From Sphagnum magellanicum (Eukaryota; Streptophyta; Sphagnopsida; Sphagnales; Sphagnaceae), in contig MU273448.1 in assembly GCA_021904315.1 (NCBI GenBank), positions 55,521 to 119,520 on the forward strand: a DNA stretch of 64,000 bases, in the 5' to 3' direction. Below, in pieces: positions 10,644-22,690 of this stretch; the first letter of the stretch is position 1, and every line of letters starts with the position of its first letter. Under the pieces are notes generated by a model, which saw only the letters and a list, made by a program, of their open reading frames with translations, was not told where the DNA came from and did not search any database. The translations under genes and the position numbers were made by a program.

Positions 10644-13600
10644 CTTGAGAAACTGCTGCATGACAGCTGAGAATTTGCGATGGGGACATTGGCTCCAATT
10701 TCCAAGGCACCATATGTTGACCTGTTGCAATGCAAAACTGCAAACCTCGACCCACATTACAACCACATAAAACCATTCAGTTTGCATATATGCAAACAGG
10801 TATAACAGATGGGTGAAGATGGGTGCTGAGCAAATTAGTCATCACAAGTGTGCCAGAAACCCAGGACCTTAGAAGGGCAGATTGATGTCCCTCATAGTTT
10901 GAATTAGGTCATTGAATTGAAGTCAGGTTTTGTGATCTAGTATCATGAGTTGAAAAGACATGCTACATGATGCTCAAAAGTTTGGTGCAAGTTTGCCCAT
11001 ACAAGCATTAACTTAGGCTTCAGAATTGAAGTATCTATGAATGTATTCTCGTGAAAGCATTAGCAAGCAATCTTAGTATTTTGTATCAATTTAAATTTTT
11101 TTGCCATGTTGGTATTTTAAAAGTTTGTAACTTTGCACTTGAAAATTGACATCAATTCGGTGTAAGATCAGCTACACATCAAGTACTGGAAGGAATGTGA
11201 AATGAAAGAGGGAGGATGATGGTTGGTTGGAGAGATTTGTTTTATTTACTGGGATGGTGCAACAGCATGCAGGACAATCGAGTTGTGTTCCTGGAATCTC
11301 CAGAGAGCAAGTTGGGCATGGCACTAAAAACTCCTCTTCCTCTGTTTTCTCTGGCTTCCTCACAATGTTCTCAATATTGCGTTTATATGCCACAGATATG
11401 CACTCCTGTACATAAGACCAAGGTGATTGGTTTCATCATCAATACCTCCAAAATCCAAACCTATAATAATATCCAATAAATTGTAATGCATCTGATAATG
11501 TAATTCTCAAATGGTGCAATATTACTCTCCCTCTGTATGCATTCAGCAAACTTGCACAGGTTGAAAATATAAGATCCCATTATGGGTTCAAGCAGTTGAT
11601 CTGATGATTCTGATTGAAGCAATCAAATTCAATTTGCAACTGTTGAATGTATATATGTGTGCCATTGAGTTCAAATAGCTTTGAACAAACATAGACAAAA
11701 ATTGGGTGTACCAGTATTCAGGTCGCATAAACATAGAGGCATATTCAAATGTTGTTCCCTTCAAACCTAAGTGTTGGCATTCAATAACAGTGGAGATGAG
11801 GATTGGGGTCACATGTGCTGGAAACTTGCTTATGTGCCGAACCATTCAGATGAACATTCGTGCACTTGACCTGTTTCATGACCCATAAATTCATATCATC
11901 TTCCCTAATGTAAAGCTATCAACCTATTCTTTTCATAATTCGAGTAGTATTGAGCATGTCTTCTATATGCCTTGGTTGACTGCGTATCACAGAAATTCTC
12001 AGCTCATTTGTGAAACTAAATGCATTTTAATTAGTTTCTCCATACCCGTGGTCTCCTAGGCAAATGAGTGACTTGACTAAAATGTAAGAGTGCAACAGCA
12101 TGAGCTATTTGGAAAGCTCAAGCAACACACATCTTTTTTGAGCTTGCAAGACTTCACAAAAACCTAGTAGTTGTTGATGTGCCATTCTGTAGTTCCCCAT
12201 CTCCTCGACAATTCCATTCCCACCCAAGTGTTTTTCCCCCTTGTAAGCATCAATAAAACTGCTTGGTGTCTCAAGCATAAATCAGGTGTGCACATGAACT
12301 CTGAACTCATGTGTCAAAAGAGATCAAGTTTACAATGGCAGCTCAAAAAGTGTGTGAATGTTGCTTGTGAAAAGAATCCCTTCAAATTGGGTGTCTTTTT
12401 TGAACTATATGCTGGATGTTATAGACAAAAAACATGATTTAGGACAAGATCAGTAGTACTGGACCTACTCTTGGTGTGCAATTAAGAGTGCGGCCTTGGT
12501 GGCTTGATCACAGTTGCCAAGAACGGTGTGTAGTTGGAACAAGTATTTGGGACCTTTTTCAATTCCTTGATCCATCTCCCCCATGAAGTAGTTTAATAGC
12601 TGGGACATGAGTGCATCACACCATAACCTTCCAACCAATTCAATAGCCTATAAAAGAACACAAGAGTTTCAACACAAAAACCTATCACTCCTAACTTGAC
12701 CATAAGCACATCAATTATTCCAAGCATGATCATGACACATTATTGATTAGATGTTTTCAAATCTGGCTATCTGTTCTACTAAGTTATTTTTTTCCAAGTC
12801 AAAATGAAGCATTCAAATTGGAACTGAACTACAACCTATTGTAGTTCAATCAATAACTTACAAGTTCAATTCCCGTGGCAGTTCCCCAATGCAAATAAAG
12901 GTGGAGAGCTTGCTTGGGCTCATCACATTTCTCAAATAACGCACAAGCTTTTTCATAGCTTTCCATAGATTCATAGTACCTAGAGTTCCTTGCACATCTC
13001 TAATGAATTTCATGCTCCAAGGTAAACTTTTTCTCTTTCTAAACAAATTTTTGGAAGAAAAAAAAATAATTTAATTTTGAATCCGGTGTTATGATCAAGC
13101 CTTTGAATTAATCAACAATGTAAACCCAAGTTGTTCGATGTATTAAATATGTCATTACATTTCTCAAGAAAGAAAAATAACCTAGCCAACTTAAGGCATT
13201 CATCTTTGGTGGCAACGTTTTTAACGATTTTTGTGTAGATGTCGATTTTGTTGTGTTATTATGCCAACTCACTTGCCTCTTGTGTCTTGATGATGTCCAA
13301 GAAACCATTGCTTCAGAAAACCTCAACCCACAAAGTACAATATATCCTCCCATGGGTGCAACCCACAAAGCATAATAAATCTTCTCATGGGCACAACCTA
13401 CAAAGCATGAATCCTTCCATGTGCACAACCCACAAAACATAATAAATCCTCCCATGGGAATAACCCATAAAGCATAAGAAATCCTCTCAAGGGTGCAACC
13501 AACATAACCCACAAAACACAAATCCTCTTATGGACACAACCTACAAAGCATATATCCTTGCATGGATGCAACTAGCACAACCCACAAAACATAAATTAAG

Positions 13601-15350
13601 TAGATCTCCTCTAAATCCCTTCATGTGTACTTAAACTCCAAACAAAGGTGACGGGCAATTGCATTCTTCAAGATTTCCAAAAGAAATGTGAAATCTTCAT
13701 TCAATTCTTGTGTCATAATGTGAAGGGCTACTACCATGAATTTGTCCTCATATGTGTGTTCATAGAGTTAAAATATTAAGCTTGCAAAGATTGATTACCT
13801 CTTTTGCATGATGAGAAATTCAATTGCATTGTCATAATCGCTAGTAAATTTACAATACTTTGCTACCATAGCTGCTCCTTCCATTGATCTTGTCTGGCAC
13901 ATGGAGATACTAATCTTTTGTTTGGATGGACATAATAATAAGGACTATTTGTTCCTCTTCTTCTCTGAAAAATTGATCAAAAGTACATCAAATCAACATG
14001 GCCAAAATAGTCTGTAACACTTGAGGTGTTTGCATGTTATTACTTACAAATAGTCATTGCACAAACCTTACATAAAATGGAACATGATCTAGCCGGATTC
14101 CTAAGTGATCTAAGTTGTAATCATATAACTTTGTCAATATCCTGCAAGAAGAAAGATATAAAGATTGAATGTAAATATTCTGCCATTGCATACACAACCC
14201 CCACTTTGACTGACCTTTACAGGACATGGATCTTCCTACTTTGAAACACAAGGGGTTAATTAACTAATCAAGATGTTCTTAAAAAACAATGTCAAGATTG
14301 AGGAGGAACTTATAACATAAGCATTTTGAGTTGAGTTTTTCAATTCTCAATCTTGTTACCTCAGCTAATTCATATGCAATAGCAACCTCTGCAAACTTCT
14401 TGTTAGCTTCCATTGTTTTAGCATACTATGTACATGCAAATCTCAAAACTATGAAATTCAAAATGACTTCTCCTCTAATAAAACACATTGAGGAACTAAC
14501 AATATGGAAGGATTTGGTGATTGAACTTGTAGTGGCATTAGATTTGCAAGAAGGGAAATTTTAAGGCAACAATTTTTTTTATGTCTTGGCCACAAACCTC
14601 AATTTGAAGCTTTTGGACTAGCAATGCAGTCCAAAAGCGGATGTGCTTTTGTGTAGCTTTTGACAATAATATAAAGCCCTATTACGTTTTCTATTTATCT
14701 TTGCTCATACATCTCCCCTGCATCTTGCAATTCAAAAGAATTATCCCATTCATCATACCTCAAAAAAATTTCAAGTTCTTAAAATCTTTATATTTTTCTC
14801 TACCTGACATTTTGATCACATTGAGAAACTCATACTTGAAGCAAATTAAAGCCTTCAAGAATCCAACCGTAGTCTAGATACAATTGTGTAGCACTAAATT
14901 GCCATTTGTTGGCCCTTCCATAAATCCCCAAGCTGAATGCATATTGATGCAAATCCAACTTGCCACAAAAAAAGTTATATCCGAATCTCAAAGAAGAATA
15001 TGTGTTGGGTGTTTTGTCTTTTGTACCTTGGAACAATATTGTCTTTTTGGCAAATTTTGGTGTTTTGTTTTTGTAGAATTGCCACATGGTCTTATGAAAT
15101 TTGTTTCGTTGAGATGATGGTCATTACAAACTCAAAAGAAAGGATAGGAATTTCATGGGGTAGACCCCAACAAGATAATGATTTGTATGTTTGGATACAT
15201 TAGACTTCAAGTACTCTTCATAATGAAAAAGTGCCAAGCGATGATCACCATGCATTTCCAACTACTATGCATACTCCCTTATTATTTCGATCATTAGCAA
15301 ATTCAACTGCTTAGCTAGCTTTAAAGCTTGTTGTAGACACAACACCCAAT
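10644..15350 (-). pseudogene. IFT144: IFT144/WDR19 pseudogene, C-terminal half, about eleven exons
   Basis: IFT144 (WDR19) is a subunit of the IFT-A complex for retrograde intraflagellar transport. Minus-strand exons match the C-terminal half of the protein in order: 15195-15350 (ALKLAKQL), about 14898-14965 (ICIQLGDLWKG), 14360-14470 (KKFAEVAIAYELAE), 14072-14141, 13799-13909 (SMEGAAMVAKYC), 13159-13278 (HNKIDIYTKIV), 12862-12999, 12469-12647 (KGPKYLF), 12046-12206 (LMLLHSYILVK), 11712-11870 ([18 protein letters not shown]), 11250-11405 (CPTCSLEIPGTQLDCPAC) and 10644-10737 (FCIATGQHM). Most junctions keep GT-AG. In-frame stops: TAGTAG 15262-15267, TAG 14426, TGA 14121, TAATAA 13256-13261, TAG 12105, TGA 11846 (lowest plus-strand coordinates). 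A one-base frameshift (about 10708-10712) and a lost zinc ligand (CPHR) mark the last exon. Upstream WD40 exons were not found. Confidence 0.85.
13323..13600 (+). repeat. Minisatellite, about 40-bp unit, about 7 copies
   Basis: Degenerate repeats of CAACCCACAAAGCATAATAA followed by ATCCTCCCATGGGTG. It lies inside an intron of the IFT144 pseudogene (between the exons at 13159-13278 and 13799-13909). Repetitive ALWVAPMGG-type open frames on the minus strand come from this array, not from a gene. Confidence 0.85.
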
Positions 15351-15573
15351 CATCCACCCCCAACTCCCCATCACTACTAAAGTTCAAGTTTTCATTACAA
15401 CAAAAACTACAAGTATGCATGTAGTCTTAGGATTGGACCTTATCCCATTATTACAACTGACACCACATGTCACAAGTAGCTTTTGGATGGGATGACTTCA
15501 GAAAAACCTCATATACACAATTCAAGCCCCAAAAAAGAAAAATAGTTAAAAAATTTTGTTACATACTTTTTTA

Positions 15574-16537
15574 CGCACTCCCGACTCCTTGAGGGACTCA
15601 AATGTGAGTCCAAGTAGGAAATAGCGGAAGAGGGAGGAGTCGGGGCACGCTCTTTAGCTCACAACACTTTGAGGGATAGAAGGGCGTGTTGGAGCTCCGG
15701 GATGGGACTAGGAAGAGTTAACAAGCTTCACTCACTCACACGAGCCTGCACACAACCCACACAAAGTGGTTAGTGCATAGTTGGAGCACCCTTGGTGCTA
15801 GGACGAACCATGGGTAACACGGACACATTAGATTCACCATGGCCCAGACTTGGGGGAAGCCATCACCTTCCCCCTTATAGTATATTTTGCGGCTGGCCAC
15901 AAAGGCTACATCCAAATGGTTTTTCTTTCCCGGGACTCCCAAATGGGAGTCCCGAAATCGTGCCAAATGGGACTTCTACGACTTTGGAACCCTATAACTT
16001 TGCGACCAGACCTTGGATCGCAATGCAGTCTGAAACAAAGTTGTAGCTCTCAGTGAGAGCCTTCCAACAAGATGTGGCACGCCCCCTATAGCCAAGTAAA
16101 TCAAGTCGATTCCTGACTTTTTGTGGTCGTTAGTTTGACTCCCGGCCCTTCTTTTGGCCATAACTTATGTTTTAGATGTCCAAATGAGCAATGCAAGGCC
16201 ATTTTAGACATCTACGTTCCAAGAGCCGCCACAAGCCATTAAGTTTTGACCCCTGAAATCACTCTTTAAAGTTTCGAAAGTCCTCCGGGACTCCATCTCC
16301 CAAAGTGGGAGTTATCTTGGGAGTGTGAGGGTTCATTTCCTTATACTCCCTCACACTTTCTAACACTCCCGGGAGTACATGATGTGACTCGCAGGCTTCT
16401 TCTTGACCCACACCCTTGTGGCCTCTTTCCCTTGACTCCCGGGTTTCCTCTTACTTTGATTCCCAAGTTTCCACTTGGCCTGCACCCTTGCAAGCCCTCT
16501 TTGTTTTGGTCGCGAGCCCAAAGCTAGAGTTGCAACA
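15574..16537 (+). mobile_element. LTR-like 0.9 kb repeat, copy 1 (solo-LTR candidate)
   Basis: One of three diverged copies of the same unit. Consensus ends are TGCACCCCC ... GGGTTGCAACA, i.e. TG...CA as in LTRs. Shared internal blocks include the GGGACTCCCAAATGGGAGTC palindrome, TTGGAGCACCCTTGGTG, and GGATGGGACTAG. No gag-pol coding is seen nearby and no exact target-site duplication was found, so solo LTR is inferred. Confidence 0.65.
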
Positions 16538-16747
16538 CTTTTCATGTCATTACCCTTTTTGAAACTAAAACTCAAGAAAAAGAAAAATTGAAAATGGGTG
16601 TTTTTCATTATGGCATCCTAAAACATTGATAGCAAACAACAAGTGCATAAGATAATACAAATATACATATGTACATACATGCATACCTAGGCTGCATCAT
16701 AGAACTGAAGAAATAACAAAACATGACTAGCCAACAAAAAATGTTCT

Positions 16748-16891
16748 TCAACCTGTTGTATTCAAGTTAATTCCATAAGGAGTGTTTGCATTGAAGGAAT
16801 CTTGGCATGCCTTGATTATTATCTCTATCTTCATTTGCTCCATTGCCTTTTTTGTAAGGATGTCCTACACTTGGATTATATTTGTGCCCAT
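16748..16891 (-). pseudogene. Exon-like relic between the two LTR-like repeats
   Basis: The minus strand encodes GTNIIQV, a TAG, then DILTKKAMEQMKIEIIIKAC and DSFNANTPYGINLN before a stop. The composition is protein-like and the single TAG again falls where Gln would fit. It may belong to the unidentified gene at 19.2-20.6 kb or to the missing 5' part of the IFT144 pseudogene, but I see no match to IFT144. Family unknown. Confidence 0.3.
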
Positions 16892-18077
16892 CATCAATGC
16901 ATGACAATCAACCCTGGTGACTTGAACCTCTCAATATCAAATGAACAACTAAGATGCAAATTATAAAGACAATAGAAATTGCCTCCTATGCCCCATTCAA
17001 TTGTTAAAAGCAATAGTGTGAAAACATAAAGGAAAAAATGGAAAACCAATGCCATAATCACAAGTAGCACACTATAAATCAAACATGAAAATTTTATTCC
17101 TATCTCTCTCTTGGCCAAACATACTCTCCAAAGGCATACAAGCCTACAAAAAGGTTTGCGACAAAAAAGGACATAAAAGGAACAAAAATGCACCTATAAT
17201 TTCACAATCAGAACCCATTCAACCAAATGCCAGCAAAAAGGCCAACAACGCCACCATTGGCAATGCCAACCCCACATAAGCCTATGGCAACCAAGACAAC
17301 ATTAAGGATTGAGCATCCAAATTACATAGAATATACATGTTGACGGAGTTAAAGATGAGAAGTATGAAGCTAAAATTTTGGTCAAAAATATATATCTGTG
17401 ATATTGTAGAAAAATCTCTACAACACTTTGAGAGGTAACATGACATTTGGGTGTGCTTGATTCACTCACAAAAGTGTCAAACATTCAGTTCTGAGAAACA
17501 CAAAACATTTGCTCAATTTCAAAACAAATTCAACGAACCAACTCCCTTTAGAATTTTGTGTTATCACACCTGGCTCAACATCATCACCAAAACACAAGCA
17601 TCTGAATGTACTTTATGAACTACTACCCCAAAACACTACACAAAGAGTGTTAAATGCTAATCCCACAAAGAATACATGCAGCTAAAATGAACTTTTTGAG
17701 TGTTAGTGTCTAAGAAAAATCAATATGTCAGAATTGGTATTGGTTCCCACAAGACTATGGAAAATAATCACCTTTAAAACCCAAACCACTTCCTCTAAAG
17801 CAGCTATTATTTTTTTCTTAGAACCACCACCTAGACATTTAGCATTAGGAAAAAAGGCAATCACCCTTTTCTCACACCCCTAGAACACCAAACAAGGTAT
17901 AAAAGCTGATGTACATAGGTTAAATCTTTATCCTAAATATCCATGAGATTATAAAAAAAACTCTACAAAAACACTTTGAAAGTAAGCATTGTGTTAGTTC
18001 CAACCAAACTAAAACAAACACAAGAATAAATAGTGCAATCACAACCTTGAAAATGTCATTCACAATGTAACAAACTA

Positions 18078-18964
18078 TGTCGCAACCCTAGCCTTGGGCT
18101 CACGACCAAGGGAAGGGCTTGTGAAGGTGCAGGCCAAGAGTGAGTCCGAGAGTGCAAGAAAGTGTGAGGGAATGAACCCCCACACCCCCAAATGAACTCC
18201 CACTTTGGGAGTTGGAGTCCCAATGGACTCTCGAATCTTCAGAGGGCGATTATAGGGGTCAAACTCATTGGATTGAAAATTTCCTTATATCATTGAAAAG
18301 CTCTTGAAACTTAGATGTCTAAAATGGGCTTGCATGACCCATTTGGACACTTAAAACATAAGTTATGGCCAAAAGATGGCCAAGAGTCAAATTGACAATT
18401 TGACCCCTAACCATTAAAAGTTTGGAATTGCCCTGATTTCCTTGTGCGCAAGTGGTGTGCCACATACCATTGGAAAGCTCTCGACAAGGACTACAATTTT
18501 GCTTGAGATCTCACCTCAATCAAAGTTCTGCACACAAAGTAATGTGCCTCCCAAAGTTGTGAGAGTCCTAACTTTGAGTATTTCAAGACTCCACTTGGGA
18601 GTCCCGGGACAAAATGACATTTGGGTGCTAGTCTCGTGGCCAGGCATAAAGTATACTATAACGGGGAAGGTGGTGGCTTCCCCCAAGTCCAGGCCATGGT
18701 GAGTCTTATGAGTCCGTGTTTGCTCGTGGCTCATCCGTGCACCAAAAGTGCTCCAACTATGCACTAACCAACTTATTGTTTGGTTTGTGCAAGTCCATAA
18801 GAGTAATTGAATTACCTATCAATCTTCTTAATTCCATCCCGAAGCTCCAACACGCCCTTCTACCCTTGAAGTGCTGTGAGCGAAAGGACGTGCCCCAAAT
18901 CCTTTTTCTTCCGTTGTTTCACCTTTGGACTCGCAGTTGACTCTATCAAGGAGCTTGGGGGTGC
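18078..18964 (-). mobile_element. LTR-like 0.9 kb repeat, copy 2 (inverted)
   Basis: Reverse complement of the unit at 15574-16537, with ends GGGGTGCA at 18957-18964 and TGTCGCAACCCTAG at 18078. The two copies face each other across about 1.5 kb and can form a giant hairpin. Confidence 0.65.
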
Positions 18965-19232
18965 ACTAGACTATCACTTTCATCATGAATAGTAGTGTTT
19001 AATTAGTATCCAAGTTAAGTTCTCTATTGATTATGTGAGCTCCTTATAATGGGTATATTTAGGGCAACAACACCTTTTGAGTGCTAGCCAACATCATGCC
19101 TGATTATTCCTGTGACAAAATCTAAGGACATAAATTTTTGTATGATTATTGTCTGCTCCAAGTTGAATGCACTTTCATCACATATTAAGTACACCCATTG
19201 TACTTAGGTCTATTTGTGTTTTAATTGTATAC

Positions 19233-20600
19233 AGACCTAGCGACTGATTTTGATTTACCGCTCAAGACTTCGATGTCGTTCCTTAACAAGAGCACACATT
19301 ACAACTTGGCGATTCTACTCTGTAACCTTCATTAATTTGCAAAACTCCTCCACACAATCTTTCAAGTTTGCCTACTCACCACCAGTGCACCTAGTGATAA
19401 GTGTCCAAATTAATGCACAAGTTTGTGTTCAACAACTTCATTCAACAAAGGTAAAGGGACCAACTTCAATTTCTTTCAAGAACTGCAATGCCACATGATT
19501 TTTTGAAGACATCTATTAAGAATGCCAATCATGACTCTACTTATTTCATCCTTGGTTTATTGTTTACACACTGATGATTCACAACTTTCAGCACAAAGAT
19601 GCTTCCATAGGACCTGTTGGGATGAAGAACCTGAGACACCAGTGCTTAGCACTACATGCACTATCTAAAACTATCGCAATGCTTTCGTTGTTTTTTATCC
19701 AAAATACTTGCACAAATCAATTTACAGCCACCAAATCAGAAATTAGAGGATTTGATTGCCTTTGCAATTAAGGTTTCAAAGGGAGAAAGACTTGTGCAAA
19801 TAACTTCATGTAGACATTGTGTATACACATCAAACAATGTAAGTAAAAAATTGCTTACAATGTTAAGCAAGTTCAAATAAGAAGATGGCCAATCCAATAT
19901 AATGTTTTTTGCACAAATGCAAAGAAAATCAGCATGAGAGTGGGGTGGACAATTAGATCAAAGAAAAGAACATAAAGTTTTGTGCAAAGGATAAATTATA
20001 GGGCAAATAATGTGCATGTTTGTTACAATGGAGAAACAATATTGTAAGATGGGGTTTCATCAACCCTTAAAACACCTCCCAATGAAAAATTGTCATATTT
20101 TCAAAAAAGAGCTCTTGTCCAAGATCTAGTGTAACAAAGTGCATGCAATTCTTAGGAGGTGTGGCATTTCCCTGAGAAACTAAATGGGGATCATCACCAA
20201 GCAAGCAAGCAACCTATGCCATTGCATCTTCAACCCTCTCAACATCCTCTTTCTTTCCCAATCCAAAAGCATTTTTGAAGAAACATGTGAAATTTAACCC
20301 AAAAAATAAAAAACACACACACACCTGCAAATCCAACACTTGAGGTCCAGAATCTCCTTCCCACATGTCCCAAGAGAATTTAGCTCCTGAATCTTGGTAA
20401 GTTGTGACACATGGATCTCATCCACCCTTGTTCGCTTTCTTTTGTATTGTTGAGTCTGTGCTACCCTAGTTCCTAATTTGCGTAATCCAAGCTTCTTGCA
20501 CCACCACTATCTTTCATCATTAGATTCCTACAATGGCTCATTATCACGTATCTTTTTTTTAAAATTTAACTCGAACCAAGGGTTCTTCATACAAATAAAA
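19233..20600 (-). pseudogene. Unidentified decayed multi-exon gene
   Basis: Several minus-strand stretches read like exons. 19233-19371 encodes a charged, coiled-coil-like segment with VKERHRSLER and three in-frame stops (TAG, TAA, TAG), each where Gln would fit. 19671-19818 includes SPFETLIAKAIKSSNF followed by TAG. 20099-20287 includes GLGKKEDVERVEDAMA followed by TAG and then VACLLGDDPHLVSQGNATPP. 20325-20560 includes WWCKKLGLRKLG, QTQQYKRKRTRVDE and, one frame over, SGAKFSWDMWEGDSG, with a GT donor after the final CAG. I do not recognise the family. Downstream of it on the same strand come the LTR-like repeats and the IFT144 pseudogene. The decay pattern is the same as in that pseudogene. 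Confidence 0.45.
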
Positions 20601-20699
20601 AAAATGCCTAATACTGGAGAGGACAGGGAAATAATACACATACAAGCACCAATTATTCACAAATTATTCACAGCATATATTTCCATTTTATGAGGATTG

Positions 20700-22690
20700 G
20701 GTTTAAATCTTGGAGCTCCTGGATTTGCATCCCTCTAAATTACATGCCAAAATCTAGTTGGATACATCATGGATATTAGAGAATGTGTGTTATGAAGATT
20801 GGCAGGACAAAGTGTACATTTACAAAATTGTATACAACTGAAAACATCTTTTTTTAAATGTGCCAACTTTATATTTGTTTTTTTGTCATGAGACAATTTT
20901 TAGGTCGCTTTTAAGTCCATAAACAAATTTTATAACTGTGAAAAGATTAGTCTATGTGAAAAGGGTTGCCCAAAATATATTATTAATGACTTATGGATGT
21001 TTTATGTCTTCACATTTTGGTGTACATTAGGAACACATAATTTCACATTTTGATTAGTAAGATGTGAAAACCATTGTCACAATGCACATGTATTAACATC
21101 AAGGTTTTTTCCTTCAAAGATTTGTGTCATCAACATGATGCTCAACCTATTTACTAGGGTACCAACAAATAGTTCATGTTGATACACCATACAATCTTTC
21201 ATTATGAAATAGCATCATCTTCATTTTAATAAATTTCTATTTCACCCACATCCATGCCCATAAGTTTAAATTCTACATCATACTACTTGTACCTCCTTTG
21301 CAAGTGTTCATTAGGTCATTAACATAAAAGGATGCCAATAATTAGGTTGAAATTTTGCAAGCACGATTGAGTGGTAAAGATGCAAAAATCTTGTAAGGTT
21401 GCATGCTCCTTTTGGGCCATCTGATCATTATCTACCTATTGCAAGAGGGCAATATGATTGCAAGCCTTCTCTTAAGGTTTGAACCAAGGAGACCATGAAT
21501 TCCTACAGGTACGGCAATAATTTGGCTTGATGGTACTAATTGATGTATTATGGTTAATAATTCAATATAAGTGGAAACAACAAATTCCATGCAACATTTG
21601 AAGTTGAAAATCTCTAATCAACAAGACCAGAAGCAGTGACCAACCAACAATATCAAATTAAAATAATATAATAATTGAAGGACACAAAAATTATGATGGA
21701 AAAATATTATAAGTTACGCTGTTCTAAATATTTAAATTGACGAATTGCTCAATAAGATGGGCTGAACTCAACTTTTTGATGTGCACATCCAAACAACTTA
21801 CCAATCTAGACTTGAATTCATAATTATATTATGACACCATGTAGCATATAATTCCATTTTATCAAGAAATCACACACCTTGATATATATCTCACATTGAT
21901 GATGGTTGTTTTGATTGTTTTATGTTAAGGTGTTGATTATTATATGACATTTTTCATTTATTACTCAACTTCTTGTAACCATTATGCTTGGTTCTTCAAC
22001 AGGTCCTTAATGAAAATTGCCAGTTCTTTGAGGTTTTTGAATTATCCAAAACCAGGGAATATTTTTTAAATCAGAATTGGTGGGTCTGTAGTTGTCAAAA
22101 ACCACACAACCTTGATTTGGACCTAGAAGTTTTCAAACATAGGCTAAATGTTTGTATGAAATTGTTCACATCCCAATGTCCCACATCAACCTGAAGCAGT
22201 TGCTTTAGTTTGTCATGGAGATGTGATTAAAACTTGAACAAATACAACTTGAAAGAGAAGTTCAATATAACTTGATCAAATTTCAGTTCAAAAAAATGTG
22301 ACAATAAAAGTCATTCATCAAATGAAAAACACCATTTACCAAAATTGCAACTCCATTTTCCAATAATTGTAAATTTGAGAAATCACATGAACATTCCAGA
22401 ATGTAGCTACAATTTTGATCAATTCTCCTTAAATTATACACAAGGGATTATAGCGTTTTTTAAGATCAAATCATCAAATGAATATGATGATTTGATCTTA
22501 ATTAATTGGGCTCAATGTCCAACTTGCAAATGATTGTGGATCCAATCCAATTCAACAGTTTGCTGTAACACCTAGTGAACATTCCTCAAAATGGAAAATC
22601 AAATCAACTCTCCATCATTACACAGCAGAGCCCATTATTGGAATTTGGGAATTTCGGTGAGACTGGGATTTAATTTTAGATCAGGAATTG
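20700..22690. other. Gene-free AT-rich stretch
   Basis: No gene or clear repeat recognised apart from the hairpin at 22461-22500. Open frames are short and without domains. Confidence 0.5.
22461..22500. repeat. Perfect 16-bp inverted repeat with 8-base loop
   Basis: TAAGATCAAATCATCA (22461-22476) is followed after AATGAATA by its exact reverse complement (22485-22500). No poly-T follows, so this is not a Pol III or bacterial-type terminator. Origin unknown. Confidence 0.85.

Noticed and set aside
13108-13521. 137-codon minus-strand open frame with ALWVAPMGG repeats
   Set aside because: It is the translation of the 40-bp minisatellite plus an out-of-frame reading of an IFT144 pseudogene exon.
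10644-20600. Nuclear code with UAA and UAG read as Gln
   Set aside because: Two TGA at Arg sites, a frameshift and a lost zinc ligand in the same gene point to pseudogene decay; land-plant nuclear genomes are not known to use this code.
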